From Crambe crambe (Eukaryota; Porifera; Demospongiae; Poecilosclerida; Crambeidae): a DNA stretch of 64,000 bases. Below the pieces are notes generated by a model that did not search any database, was not told the origin of the DNA, and saw nothing but the letters and a program-made list of their open reading frames with translations. Both the position numbers and the translations under genes were made by a program. Below, piece by piece: positions 22,201 to 33,539 of this stretch. The stretch spans positions 6,087,904-6,151,903 of the forward strand of contig OZ004597.1 of the NCBI GenBank assembly GCA_963924555.1. Direction: 5' to 3'. The number at the start of each line of letters is the position of its first letter. The stretch's first letter is position 1.

Positions 22201-25200
22201 GTGTTGAATACACAAGACCCTTGCAATTCTCTTGAAATACGAATATGGCTTAAAACTTCCCACCCCTCTAGTACAAGCAGTAAATATGCACGCAACCAAG
22301 AAAGAATAGAGGAAGAAGGGCAACAAAAAGGTGAATCTAAAGTTATAACTTGTAACAGTGTAGAACACACTAGAGTACCTTATAATCACAGAGTTGGTGT
22401 CCTCTCTCGTGCCAGAAGGAAATCCACTACCTTACATGGGTGAGTCCCTGACATTATCACTTGGTGCATAATAATTGTGAAGGGCTGGATTACCATCGTG
22501 GCATATCCATATCACTCACTTGTGTTTTTATCTACTTATGACAGGAAGTCGCCTGCGGAAATACTGGTTCACCAATGAGAACCATGACATCATCATCACC
22601 ATAGTGAGTACAGTCATATCATTATTATGCGATATCTAACTTGTACACTGCTCACTCAGACACCAGTGTCCAAGAAATTAGGAAAAAAGAGTGAAGTTTC
22701 TTCACAGCTAGCAAAGCTGCAGTCCAAAGCTAAAGGAGGTTATTTGCAGACAAACATTTCAGTTGAATTCATTGAATCACACGTGAAGGTGACCCAGCCA
22801 CTCCATCAACAAGGGTCTCTCAGAGATGCCATCCACCAAGTCAACGAGTACTGGTCAGGAAAGGACGACCTCCCTTGCACAAAGGACTGGGCTCTTAAAT
22901 ACCGTCACAAGGGCGAAGGTCTGCCGCTAGACAAAGTGGTCCTCTTTGGCAGAAGAATACTGAAGGTGTGTTTTGACTTCACAAATGCATGCATATACAA
23001 ACACACATACACACACTATGTAAGTCCACATTTTGCATAGGCAACTACACACTGCATTTTCCACAGGCACACACAAACACACTGCATTTACACAGACTGC
23101 ATTTTGCACAGGCAATTGAATACCTGCACAAGAATGGATTGAAGCAAATAGGCCATGTGCAATCTGGAAATATCTTCATAGAAGGTGACACGTGTCTCTT
23201 GGGAGGCTATGAAAATGCCTTATTAGGGTACAGGTCACGACTCCATCAAGTGTGTGAGAACCATTTATCCAGTATCGACACCATCATGTTTGGTGAGCAC
23301 ATCACCATAGCAATAGCTAACAATAAGTCACTCAGCTACATACATTAGAGAACTGCATGATGGCAGATGTTAAGGAAGCCTGCATGAACTGAATATGAGG
23401 GGGGCACAACTGGATGAGTGCCTTCAGCACTACATGGATATGCACACACCCACCTAGCACCATCAGAGTAGTACCCACCTAGCACCATCAGAGTAGTACC
23501 CACCTAAGGTCAGTGCTCACAATGACAGTCAGTCACAGGACATTTTCCAGTCAATTTCTTCATTTTTCCAGTCATCTTCTGCCTTTGTCGGACTAATTTT
23601 TCTATTATAGCTATACTCTTAAAATTGCTATTAGATAATCATGTCCAGACAATACTAGAGTGTTACTGTGAGCCCTGAGTCCTAGCACCATCAGAGTACA
23701 TAACTACTCAGTCACTCTGTGGGGGATGATTTGGTTTTGCATAACAAAGATGAGCAGCTTCATTTCAGGTCACCTAATGTACGAGATGAGTGTGGGGAAG
23801 GAACTTGCTGGACTTGAGCCCACTAACACTGAATATGAAAGTGTTGTAGACAAAGGAACAAAAAATATCATCCGAAAAATCTTCTCTCGAGAAAAAGGAC
23901 GCTTCAAGATGACAGCAGAAAAGGTATGGTATAAAGAAGGCAGTGTACCATAATCCCATTCTGATCCAATGCAGCTGCTCAAGGAACAATACTTCAAACA
24001 GAAGATGGCTCAATGACTATTTGGTCAGGAGAAAACTATTCACAATCCTGTGTAATGTTTTTTTTATTGTTTTTGGTTTATTGTTGTTGTTGTTGTTGTT
24101 GTTTTTGCTAAATTTAGCTGTAAATTATATGATGACACACGACATACCTGACATCAGTTCTGTGGCCAGGGGTGGCCACAATATAGAGTTGGCATGCCGA
24201 CCCATCCACCACACTAAACACCTCCAGGCTGTTATTCTGCATCGTCAGCAATACCTAAATAATGTCCAAGAAAAGCACCCACCTCAAACTAGTTACGTAT
24301 GAACAATCTGTAGCCTTAATCAATTACCAACAACTCTCCATTCTTCCCATTCAGTAAGTCCACTGACCTGCAATAATAATAGAATAATTACAGGGGCAGG
24401 CGCAAAATATACAAACCATGATCCAGGGCTCTCTCTAACTATGCATAATATATACGCACCTGTGTTTACCACCACCCTTAATAGAGCACACCAGCTTCAA
24501 CTTGTCTTTAACTCCAAGAACCACCTCCTATAAGACACAAAATACTAAACTTTGATTTAGCAGTTGGACAATTAAGTGGATCTCTGCACAACTGCCTAGC
24601 AACTGTGTAGTACTCACCTCTTGATTAGCTTCAGGATTCTTCTTGCTGGCTTTTCTTCTGCGTTTCTTCAAAAGTTGTTCTAGTTCTGTTGCTGTACGCA
24701 CTTGATACAATTCAACTCCAGAGGACAGGCACTATGATGAAATAATCATAAATTTGGTCCTGAAGGAGACCCAGTTGTACTCACAAGACAGGCAAGGTGA
24801 CGTCCTGAAGGGTCCATTTTTATCAGAGAAAAACGTTCCTGAGAACACATCTTGATGCAGCCCATCTCCGTAGCAACCACAGACATCTACACAATAATAT
24901 TATAATTAATACTAGTGTTTGTGAAATGGACTACTTTGGCCTTGTTTTTGCTAGCTGACTACCTAATGGCCTTGTTTTTGCCAGCTGACTACCTTGTTCT
25001 TGCTAGCTGACTACAGGAGATGCTCGTAATCCACTCATGATTATAAGCAATTGTGAATGTCCTGTTCAAACTGAACAATACAGGGCTATGTAGGTTTCTG
25101 GGCTCTAAAAAATAAAAAATGGGGTTTTATCAACTAGGCCATGCACCAACATTGATGAAGACACTGTATTTCTACTGATAGAGCAGAGTCATACATACAT

Positions 25201-27250
25201 ACATACATACATACATACATACATACATACATACATTACATACATATACATACCTTGTTCTGGTCATCTTCCTGATAGGATAACTGGAAGGCTTTGAGTT
25301 GAGCATCACCTGAGGCTGTCACTAGACAGGGAAGGGTTGATGATGCAGGGGTTTCCCCTTGATCAATGCCTCCTCCCACTAATTCCAAAGACCACACCTC
25401 TCTGTGGTGGGACACTAACGTCTGGAAGCAGTGCTGCGTCTCCAAGTCCCACAGCTTAACTAAACCATCTTTAGAACTGGACATGAAAGAAACAAGAAAC
25501 CATTACATGCACATTCTCCAGGATTTGGATTTGCTTGCCTTGTGATGAGAACATTGTGAGTGGCCAAAAGTCGACAGTCAGTGACAGGACCTTTGTGACC
25601 TTTCAACCTATAAGCATGAAAGACACATTATAGACCAGTGACTTAACATAAAATGACTCAGCAGAAAGGACTAGGTTATTAAGGTGTATCAACTTATGTC
25701 CTCGTACCTATAGAGACCAGCTTCAGCCACTACATCCCAGAGGATCACATTAGTGTCCTTTGACCCTGATACCAGTTGTGTATGGGTAGAGTTGAAGCAG
25801 AGACATGTGATGGCTGACCTGTGTCCACTGCATACACACACAGACAGAGATATTATACAACGTGCAGGTTAATTATTTGTAGTTTTGAACACATTTTATT
25901 TTGTGCTACTATACCAACCCCAACCCTCGCCTCATGAGACTACGTATAGTATACCAACCCCAATCCTCGCCTCATGAGACTACGTATAGTATACCAACCC
26001 CAATCCTTGCCTATGGGGGAGAAACACACATGCTATTTTACTAACACCATTCACCATGTATGCAATATAATATACTATGTAGTTAATTAAGCACATGCGC
26101 ATGCAATTCATACCAGGCCCTTTCATTTTTCTTCTACCCCACTAAACAGCGGGCCTGGGTTCAAGGCTACATTCAATCAACCCAGTGCAAGGAGGGTAAG
26201 GCCAAACCAGTGTCATGACAGTACCTTAATGTCACCATGCTTGTGCGTTGATCCACATCCCAAAGGACTATGGAGCCATCTTCCATCCCAGCTGCCAGCA
26301 GACCTCCTCCAATGCAAACCACACCCACCTCAACTCCACCCCCCTTCAATTCTCCAATCTATCAAGTCATAAGATACTGCATCAAACACAGACTAAATGG
26401 AAATAATTACTTCATACCCACAAAAAATAGGGGTCTGGTGACACCGCTATACCGAATCAGTTTTTACCCCACAATTCTGGGGGGGAGGGGGGGGGAAGTT
26501 GCGGTATCGTGAATATCATTAGCGCGACCAAAGAATTCAATTAGCCAAAGAGCGACTTCCGCATGGCTGCAATTGAGCGCCATAGATTGGAGCCGGCCCG
26601 AGACTGAATCTTTGAAGGTTAAGTCAGCTAAGCACCTAGTCTGGCGTAGCGGCGGGTCACCTGAAAGATCTACAGTTGCAGGTTTCAGAGATGTTTTCGG
26701 GATCTTGCCTACAGGGTATGGGGTATGGGAAAAGCCTTTGCTATGGACCTTCGCAGCTCTGGATCCCCTGAGCCATCTATAGTTTGTGCTTTGACTGAAG
26801 AACAAGTTATGTGCATCGCGCAGGCGGCTGACCGTGGTTTTTTTCCGTGACCGCAATGACATCCTGATCACATTCCATTAGAACTGGTCCGGTATAGCGG
26901 TGTCACCAGACCCCTATTTTTTACCAGGGGTCGTCGCCCGCCAGACTAATGTCAATGCAGGCCACCAGTGCCTACAAGGCCTGCCAACCTGCACTCACAC
27001 TGACACAGAAGTCTGCAGTGCAGCCTGACTCATTAAAAGAAGGCGTGGTCATGACCTGACCTACCCACGTGGCTCTACTCACCAAAGTGCTAGTCCTGGG
27101 GTCCCAAAACTTTACATCTTCTAGAGCAGGTGCAGCCACCACCGTACGACCTTTGCTACCACGCAGCAGCACGGCCCCTCCTTTTCTTCCACTTATAACG
27201 CCATAGCAACACTCCCCGGAGTACGTGAGATACTGCTTGGTTAAAGGCAT
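13277..27250 (-). CDS. WDR3: WDR3 / Utp12 (DIP2), SSU processome WD40 protein
   Basis: 26 exons, 931 residues (human 943): 27250-26999, 26358-26225, 25827-25708, 25607-25539, 25476-25254, 24886-24785, 24731-24618, 24527-24460, 24367-24328, 24254-24148, 18472-18401, 18346-18253, 17735-17533, 17293-17158, 17093-17037, 16584-16372, 15948-15895, 15789-15709, 15453-15400, 15339-15274, 14769-14677, 14615-14565, 14409-14366, 14160-14082, 14024-13881, 13402-13277. Starts [10 protein letters not shown] as in human MGLTKQYLRY. Two WD40 propellers are visible (for example [37 protein letters not shown]), followed by the Utp12 domain with [15 protein letters not shown] and the basic end [11 protein letters not shown]. 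The protein acts in the nucleolus in 18S rRNA processing with U3 snoRNP. Intron 4 uses a GC donor (AAG|GCAAGC). Intron 10 (18473-24147) contains a whole gene on the other strand; intron 1 contains a TIR element. The donor of exon 16 (GTTTCT) is weak. Confidence 0.93.
15004..15096. repeat. 23-bp tandem repeat, about 4 copies
   Basis: Unit AGTAGGTTTTCTAAGAGCTTA in the WDR3 intron between exons 20 and 21, followed by an inverted partner (CTTAGAAAATCTACTG) at 15100-15117. Confidence 0.9.
16075..16335. repeat. Tandem and inverted repeat in WDR3 intron 16
   Basis: Copies of CCACCATGTATCCCTTAACC alternating with CTCATACCCAGG, flanked by GGGTACAAGGCTAGAGGG-like pieces related to the foldback family described at 62609-62682. 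Confidence 0.75.
16630..17015. repeat. 36-bp minisatellite, about 10 copies
   Basis: Unit starts GGTGTGGTGTATGACATGCA followed by ATATAAGGGGAGTGGGGA or CTGTAAGGGGAACGGGA. It fills WDR3 intron 15 and opens a Thr/Pro/His-rich frame that is not a gene. Confidence 0.95.
17330..17520. repeat. Short-unit tandem repeats in WDR3 intron 13
   Basis: Copies of CACCCCTGATCTCCC at 17335-17430, then of GGTTACCATG at 17460-17518. No coding content. Confidence 0.85.
17800..18235. repeat. Minisatellite in WDR3 intron 12
   Basis: More than ten imperfect copies of GAAGTGGGAGACATGCATGT, alternating with AGAACGT and ACTAGTACCAT. No coding content. Confidence 0.9.
18925..24016 (+). CDS. Membrane-anchored PXK/SLOB-like pseudokinase with KED-repeat ectodomain (nested in WDR3 intron)
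   Basis: Eight exons: 18925-19012, 19648-22177, 22272-22439, 22549-22603, 22660-22965, 23112-23292, 23769-23923, 23975-24016; 1174 residues. Residues 10-29 are a hydrophobic leader. Residues 30-200 repeat [10 protein letters not shown]-like units full of N-glycosylation sites. About 220-830 is nearly pure Lys/Glu/Asp/Thr in five- to six-residue units such as KEDET and KEDIP. A hydrophobic helix follows (about 846-868), then a basic stop. The C-terminal 240 residues match the pseudokinase domain of PXK and Slowpoke-binding protein: [53 protein letters not shown] is replaced by GHVQ and DFG by LGGY, so it is predicted to be catalytically dead. A PX domain is absent. Expected topology is type I with the pseudokinase inside the cell. 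Exon 4 uses the AG at 22547-22548, since the earlier AG causes a stop. Function unknown. Confidence 0.8.
20217..22050 (+). repeat. KED-coding tandem repeat
   Basis: About 1.8 kb of 15-18 base units of the form GATGAGACCAAGGAA, coding Lys/Glu/Asp/Thr. The low complexity keeps the other frames open on both strands, including an antisense Ser/Leu/Val frame, which I do not regard as genes. Confidence 0.95.
25190..25256. repeat. ACAT microsatellite
   Basis: About 13 copies of ACAT immediately downstream of the 5' splice site of WDR3 intron 5 (minus strand). Confidence 0.95.
26422..26922. mobile_element. TIR element, 0.5 kb, in WDR3 intron 1
   Basis: Perfect 32-base terminal inverted repeats containing GGGGTCTGGTGACACCGC at the left, with the exact reverse complement at the right. 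If the core starts at GGGG, a TA dinucleotide flanks both sides. The interior has no transposase-like frame; it is most likely a non-autonomous DNA transposon. Confidence 0.85.
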
Positions 27251-27356
27251 TCCTTCTTATACCTCACTTTTATTTAATGCCCACCACCCACGTGGCCTGC
27301 ATGACTCTTTATTAGTGCCCACCACTCGTATAATGGTGTAGCTAGCTAATGCAGAG
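27251..27356. promoter_or_regulatory. Probable bidirectional promoter, WDR3 / TANGO2
   Basis: 106 bases between divergent start codons, with a CACGTG E-box at 27289-27294. Ribosome-biogenesis genes are often driven by E-boxes in other animals; use here is inferred. Confidence 0.5.
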
Positions 27357-28693
27357 ATGTGTATCCTGCTTCTCCACTTTCATCCCTCTTCATCCTCTCA
27401 GTCTGCATCCCCTCCCTGCACTTGCCCCTACTACTTTGTTGCTGCTGACAACCGGGATGAGTTCTTTGAGCGACCAACAACACCCCTTGCCTTCTGGGAG
27501 GACAACCCTGCCATACTGGCTGGTTAGTTATAGTCTCCATTGATGGGAATCAGTGGTGTATTTGTTTATATGTAGGGCGTGACACTATGAGGGAGGAGCC
27601 AGGGGAAAGAGGGACGTGGCTGGGTGTCAGTAAAAGGGGCAGGTTTGCTGTCCTTACCAATTATCGTGTCCATCCAGACCAGCTCAAACCCAATGCCAAA
27701 ACAAGAGGTATGCACTATGCCATTAGCTCATGGCTTATGAACTTGGGGGAAAAAGTTCCTCCTGGATCCCTTAGGTCAGATTGTGAGTGACTTCTTAGCT
27801 GGAGAAAGAGCACCTGAAGATTACTGTCACTCTGTGTTGGAGAAAGGAAGTGATTATAATGGATTTTCCCTTATAGCTGCTGACCTGAGGTTAGTTATGT
27901 GTATGTCAAATACTTAGTGCAATGGAGCATCACTGCTGTATGTACATTGGTTAGTGACATCTACAAGGTTTTAGAAACCAAGTGGAGGTCTCAATACAGT
28001 ACCCACCCAATTGTTTCAGAACGTAGAAATGGCCTCCCTAAAATCAGCCAATACTCAACTGTATTCTCTGTGTCTGCACTGACTGTGTGTACAGTGATGG
28101 TGATAGAGAGGTGGTGTATTGTTCCAATATGGTTGAAGGTGGGGAGGGAAGTGTGGTTGTGTTGGATGGTGGTTACTATGGCTTGAGCAACGCTCTCTTG
28201 GACACTCCATGGAGCAAAGTACAACGGGGCAAGGAAAGATTCGCTGGGGTCATCCAAAACTTGCACCCAACCACTGACAAGCAACAACTGACAGAGAAGC
28301 TACTAGAGATAATGGCTGATGACACTTGGTAAGTTAAAGATTTTGCTACTGACAGATATCATATTTGCAATATTTCCAGTTTGCACCCTGACCCCAGCAT
28401 TCCAGACATGGGTATGGAGGAAGCCTTTCTTGAGTCCACGTCGTCCATCTTTGTGAAACCAATCACTATACAGGGCCATTCTTATGGAACAAGGTAGAGG
28501 TATTTGAGCCTATTTTCATGTTAGAGCTGTTGGAGTATTTGCATGATGATCATTTTATTGCAGAACGAGTTCTGTGGTTCTTGTGGATAAAAATGGTGTT
28601 GTTACCTTCACTGAGCGGAATTTGACTCTTCCACTACTGCCAGGAACTGCTAAAGAATGGACCACACGACAACATTCATTTTCAATCCAATAG
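27357..28693 (+). CDS. TANGO2: TANGO2 (NRDE-family) protein
   Basis: Six exons: 27357-27522, 27576-27707, 27775-27889, 28095-28328, 28380-28493, 28564-28693; 296 residues (human 276). The N-terminal Cys-2 and the NRDE motif (residues 32-35, in AADNRDEFFERP) define the family; further conserved blocks are GTWLGVSKRGRFAVLTNY, YNGFSLIAADL, YGLSNALLDTPWSK and VTFTERN near the end. TANGO2 is linked to Golgi organisation, mitochondrial metabolism and heme or acyl-CoA handling in other animals; the exact reaction is not settled. A Ser/Pro/Cys stretch at residues 10-24 is longer than in vertebrates. It is head-to-head with WDR3. Confidence 0.93.
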
Positions 28694-28703
28694 TCTCAAA
28701 GGC

Positions 28704-28848
28704 TTATCCATGTGATCTAATGTGTAGTGTTATATCATGTGATCTAATGTGTAGTGTTATATCATGTGATCTAATGTGTAGTGTTATATCATGTGATCTA
28801 ATGTGTAGTGTTATATCATGTGATCTGATGTGTAGTGTTATATCAAGA
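28704..28848. repeat. 27-bp minisatellite, 5 copies
   Basis: Five nearly identical copies of ATGTGATCTAATGTGTAGTG followed by TTATATC, directly after the TANGO2 stop. The remaining intergenic stretch to 29141 holds nothing recognisable. Confidence 0.95.
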
Positions 28849-29141
28849 CACACACACATACACCAGTCAATGTCAATATTCATTAGATTGTGTATTTTTC
28901 CTTGACATATATCTTGCCCTCTGGCAGCACTTCAAGCGCATTAAATTTATCTGAAATGTCCAAGATGACTGCTGATGGAAGGGACACAGGACAGGAAAAG
29001 GCACCTTCAGGTTACTTTTAGCTAGTCCGGTTTCAGAAATGAAGTATCATAAGTACCTGCCACAAAGCAATTAATACCAGTAGATATATTAATGATTTGA
29101 TTTGTAAACAAAGAACAATATGGACTTGGGGGTGGGGTTTT

Positions 29142-32138
29142 TCATTGGCTGTTGTTTTGTTCTCTTTGTTGTTTGTCCTTCCACTGGTTGACTATAGTGG
29201 AAGCACCCGTTCCAAACTTGTCCAGTTCACCATAATTGAATTGCAGGATCCGCCCCCAAGTCACACGTCGCAGAAAGTTCCAGTAAGCGAAGCGTAGGTT
29301 ATGTCCCTCCAAGATACACTAAATCATGTTTATAGTTGACAGGTCTGGCAAGTGAGGGAGTGGAACTCACAGCATGAAATAACCAGCCAGTGGACAGGGC
29401 ATAGATGAGCACCTCCCCATGGGGAATATACTTGAGCCATCCTCTGCTCACACCCATCGAGTACACAGTCTGCACATTATAAAGGAACGCAGTGTCACAG
29501 TCTATCCCAGTCAACCAGGGTCATAACCTGGTTTCATGTTGGTAAGGGGTCATCAATATCAAAGGCATGTATATCTTGAAAACTGGCACGAACAGAGTTA
29601 TGTTGGTGCAACACAACTCACCTCCAGTGCTTTCCATGCCACATACAGAGCAATGGAAGAACTTCGGTAGAAAAGCAAGGAGAGACCAGCTGCTAACCCT
29701 ATTGTATGTGCATAAAGTGGTGTGTGTGTGTGCCACACATGCATGGCTGTGATGAAGTAACATTATTGGTATGACATGACTCACCTGCTAACAGCAAGCG
29801 AAGGTCTCTGGGAAGAGGAAGGTAATACAGCACACTGTTCACCACCTAATAGAATAATAATACAGACTTCACCCATTGAAAGGGATGGGAACACTTCCTC
29901 AAAAACTTCCTAAGCCCTAAGGTCACAGTCCACAAACAAATCTTAATATAAGTAATTTTTTGATCGCTATCTCGGCTCAACACAATACCCTGATTCCATG
30001 CAAACACATACATGGTGACATTATCCATGCAACTATCAATGAATGATGAAGTTATACAATCATACTTTGTATCCTGCTGCCAATGACGATAAAAATGCTG
30101 CAAATCTGAAATGTTGAGGGTTGGTGAGTATGTGTCGGAGTTTGCCTGCATGGAGTACAAACATTTCATTGCGATACTATAGTGATCAGATAACTAGTAG
30201 TACTACATACCTCTCTCCTTGAAGAGGCGTGTACCTTTGCCAATAAGAGAAAGCAGAACTTGCAGGAAGTATCCCAGAAGAAATGCCCACATTCCTACCT
30301 GCACATCAACATAACAGACAGATTGTAACCAAAGTCACAGCTGCAACTTCTAAGGGAGTCATGGATACAACCATAGCTCTACCATAGCTACAAGTGTGAC
30401 TATTAGGGAAGTCATGGATACGATCATAGCTACAAGCATGACTATTAGGGACTACTATATTGAAGCCATGGATATGAACATAGCAACAGGTACGAATGCT
30501 GGGGATACAACCATAGCAACAGGGATCATGGGAAGTCATGAACATGACCATAACTATAATTGGGAGCCATGAATGACATTGGGAGAGTCATAGTCACATA
30601 CCAGGAGAATGCGAGTGAGTCGATTGTTCAGCACTGTTGACTCCAGAGAGCTAGCATATATTATGATGAAAATGAGTGAGTGCATTCGACTTCACTTGTA
30701 CAAACCTTGCCAGTGCTCCAGGCAGTTTTGGGGATAATAAGGTACTGCATAGAGTAACACATACATGAGTGAGGGCAGCCATATTAAGAAGTTGCTAATG
30801 TCCTACCCTACCTGAGAATAGTTCCTAGCACATCCTCCATTGATTTTGTTCTGTATGTTTGAGAAGTACGTGACTAATGATAATTAAAATGGCAAGTTTG
30901 AGAGGTAAATAATCAAGGTTCAAGTATTTCACTCCAACCTTACTGTGCATAGGTATCAATCCCACTAGGTACTAACACAAAACCCAACTCATTGTTACTG
31001 TGCATAGGTAATAATAAACCTGAATCTGTGGAAGATCACAGCGGTTGCCAGGGAGAACAGCAAAACCTAATTTATTATAAGCATATGTACATGATCATGA
31101 CATGGTTCTATCCCTCCACTGCATGCATGATGTAACTTACCTCTCCATAGGACAGTGAAGAGATGATGTTTCTATACTTGAGCATCGTGTAAGTCAGTTC
31201 TATAGCCTTCGAACATACAATCAGTTAATAATACTCCATGACACTAATTATGATGAATGGTCTCCAAATTATGCTTTCAACTATATAGGTCACATGCAAA
31301 TTGTTTGGGGGGATAACTAAAGATAGTCTTGGGGTTCCTGCTTTCAACTATACAGGTCACATGCAGTTTGTTCGGGGGGGATAATCTTGGGGTTCCTGAT
31401 ACTATAGAAGATGAACTGACAATGGTGGCCACATATCCAGCGAGAAGAGGACGCCTGCCTCTTCTTTCCACGAACAGAGCACATCCAGCACCCAATGAAC
31501 ATGGCAGGAACACTGATGTGTAATGGTAAAATCGACCAAATAAACGTCTGAAAGAAAGAAAGAAAGAAAGAAAGAAAGACAGGTTTTATAAAATGGAAGA
31601 TCGATGGTCATGCATTAGCTGGTATTTTGTTATCTCAGAATACCAGCTTAAACAAGGGTGATACAAAACTAAACAATGACACGTGGTGAGGTGACGTAAT
31701 TTTGAAGCTGGTATTTTGAGATAATCTGTTTCATATATGCAGCTAGCTGAGGATAGTAATGTTGCTTTAATGGAGCCAGACCTAAGCAAACAGATGAAGA
31801 ATATGGAGCCACCAACATTGGCAGCCAGGAATGCTGCCGACCGCACCACATGAGGGAGGACCTTCACAATCTCATGAGGGGACCATCTGTGGCGCAGCAC
31901 TTGAGATACCTAGTCAGTGGGTGATGAACACAAGAAGAAGCTAGTTACAAAGACAAGCTACTTTGAATGGACTTACCAAGTATAGGGGGAGGTAAAGTTT
32001 TAAGCCCTCATAGAAAACAATGCAGGTGACTTCAAGATTCGAGTAGAAGCACGAAGGAGACCACCTGTGGCCCACTTCATAGCAGGTTCCTTCTATATAG
32101 CGCCATTCAGACGGTCGAGAGAAAGGAATCATTCCCAT
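29142..32138 (-). CDS. TMEM135 family membrane protein, copy 1
   Basis: Fourteen exons: 32138-31977, 31909-31782, 31547-31421, 31206-31141, 31066-31020, 30850-30812, 30744-30706, 30650-30602, 30298-30211, 30145-30066, 29845-29785, 29698-29622, 29469-29371, 29318-29142; 412 residues (human 458). The N-terminal Cys-rich module CYEVGHRWSPSC matches TMEM135, followed by LKLYLPLYL, the ERRGRRPLLAGY motif (ERKSRRGLL in human), GEVLLF-type helix, LAAGLSLLFYRS, and the C-terminal YWNFLRR and KFGTGAS, which matches FGTGAS of human. TMEM135 is a multipass peroxisomal and mitochondrial membrane protein affecting mitochondrial fission and lipid handling. Copy 2 lies at 54.3-58.2 kb with the same exon plan. 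The start could also be the Met at 32132, which aligns with copy 2. Confidence 0.9.
31268..31400. repeat. Two-copy tandem duplication, about 65 bp
   Basis: TTTCAACTATATAGGTCACA and TTTCAACTATACAGGTCACA begin two units that both end TCTTGGGGTTCCTG. Lies in intron 3 of TMEM135 copy 1. Confidence 0.85.
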
Positions 32139-33539
32139 GTCTACGCCCACGTAACATTTCTTACACGTACGTACGTACGTACGTACATGTGCCGCGACGA
32201 TCACTTACCAACAATCCTGCAAGCCGGCCGGCCCCATCGACAAAAGGGTGTGGCTATGTATAAGTGGGCGTAGCTTAGCTGCATAATAAAGCTTGGCTCA
32301 TGTAGCATTTGCATGCATGCATGCATGCAGTGAATTTAACAGAGGAAATATCTTTATAGCTTTTCTAAATCGTGTGGCTTGCTTATTGTGATAAACTCTT
32401 GTGGAGGCTACCAATGTAGCTAATGGGTTGTCTATGTGATCTTAAAAAAAACCAATGTATAACAGAAACCCACTTCAGTTCCCCCTAACACAGCAGTTCT
32501 ATAAGTTCATGCAGTTAACACACTTTAAATATCAACTGGCTATTGAAGCTTTGCAGGAACTAATAGTATTTCAATCTCTTCAGAGGAGTTTCTTTAGAGC
32601 ACCAGTGTCACAGTGGATTTGGTACCCCCCAATATTTTGTACCCCCATGCAAAATATCCTAGTGGATTTTGCACCCCTACTAGCTACCTAGCTAGCTAGC
32701 AATGCACACTACGTTCACAGCTTGCTTATTGCTCTCAGTTCTGTGATGAAGTCTTTTTACATAGCACCCCTGGGACAAAGATGACATACAGAAGAAAGAT
32801 TTAAACTAAAGTGTAGCTAATAGAAGAATAAACTTATGATAACTGCTAGTAGATAAAGCTATACAGTCATTTAATTTTTTGTGAGCTCTCACCACATAGG
32901 CAGCAGGAGCTAGATTGGTGGTATGTCGGCCAGCCTGATGTAAGCAGCTAAATAGTGATTGGGTATAAGGTGGGGTTCCTACTTGGCCCGACATGTCACA
33001 CCAAGAATCAGGCATCTCTTGGTGGAAGTAGTACTGAATGTGAACCGTAGAGGAAGGAGGGGAGAAAAAATGTCATATAACCATGCATGCATGCATGCAG
33101 CACGCAGGATATCCTGCAGGTAGCCCCACCTATCAATTTAACCACTGATATTCTCTTGTTGATCTCTAGTTTACTTCTTTCATGATACAACTTGTTATCT
33201 GAAATTCTATTAATAGCTAAGTAATTTTGTTCACCTATTCAAATAATAGCTGTATGCAGATTTTTGGTTCTGTGTAATACAATCCCACTGAAAAATACTT
33301 AACTTTGGGTGGCTAGTAATATTATACTCTTTTGTGACCACTTATTTACACTTTTATTGACCATGTGGTTGCTGTGTCAGACCACCCTTATTAAATTAAC
33401 TACCCATACAAGAATTTATTTACCAGATCCGTTCCAGTCACAGGAATTGCAGCATAACATAATTGAGCAGAATTTGCCAAGGCCTATCAGATTTATACAA
33501 TAGCAAAAAGCGCAATAGGTGAATGGGAGACTACCAAGG
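32139..33539. other. Intergenic stretch without a gene
   Basis: Contains a (GTAC)n run at 32166-32187 and (GCAT)n palindromic runs near 32310 and 33085. No coding signal, TIR or RNA gene found. Confidence 0.7.

Noticed and set aside
22549-22550. Upstream acceptor AG at 22543-22544 for pseudokinase exon 4
   Set aside because: Using it shifts the frame to a stop within 12 codons; the AG five bases downstream continues into the next exon in phase.
26464-26871. 135-residue minus-strand frame inside the TIR element
   Set aside because: No transposase-like motif, low-complexity start, and a competing frame on the other strand; treated as non-coding interior.
28704-28848. Five regular 27-base repeats, at first glance like a CRISPR array
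   Set aside because: No unique spacers between units and a eukaryotic context; a plain minisatellite.
30306-30551. 81-residue minus-strand frame with repeated His/Ser/Cys units
   Set aside because: Imperfect repeat within an intron of TMEM135 copy 1; flanking exons join in phase without it.
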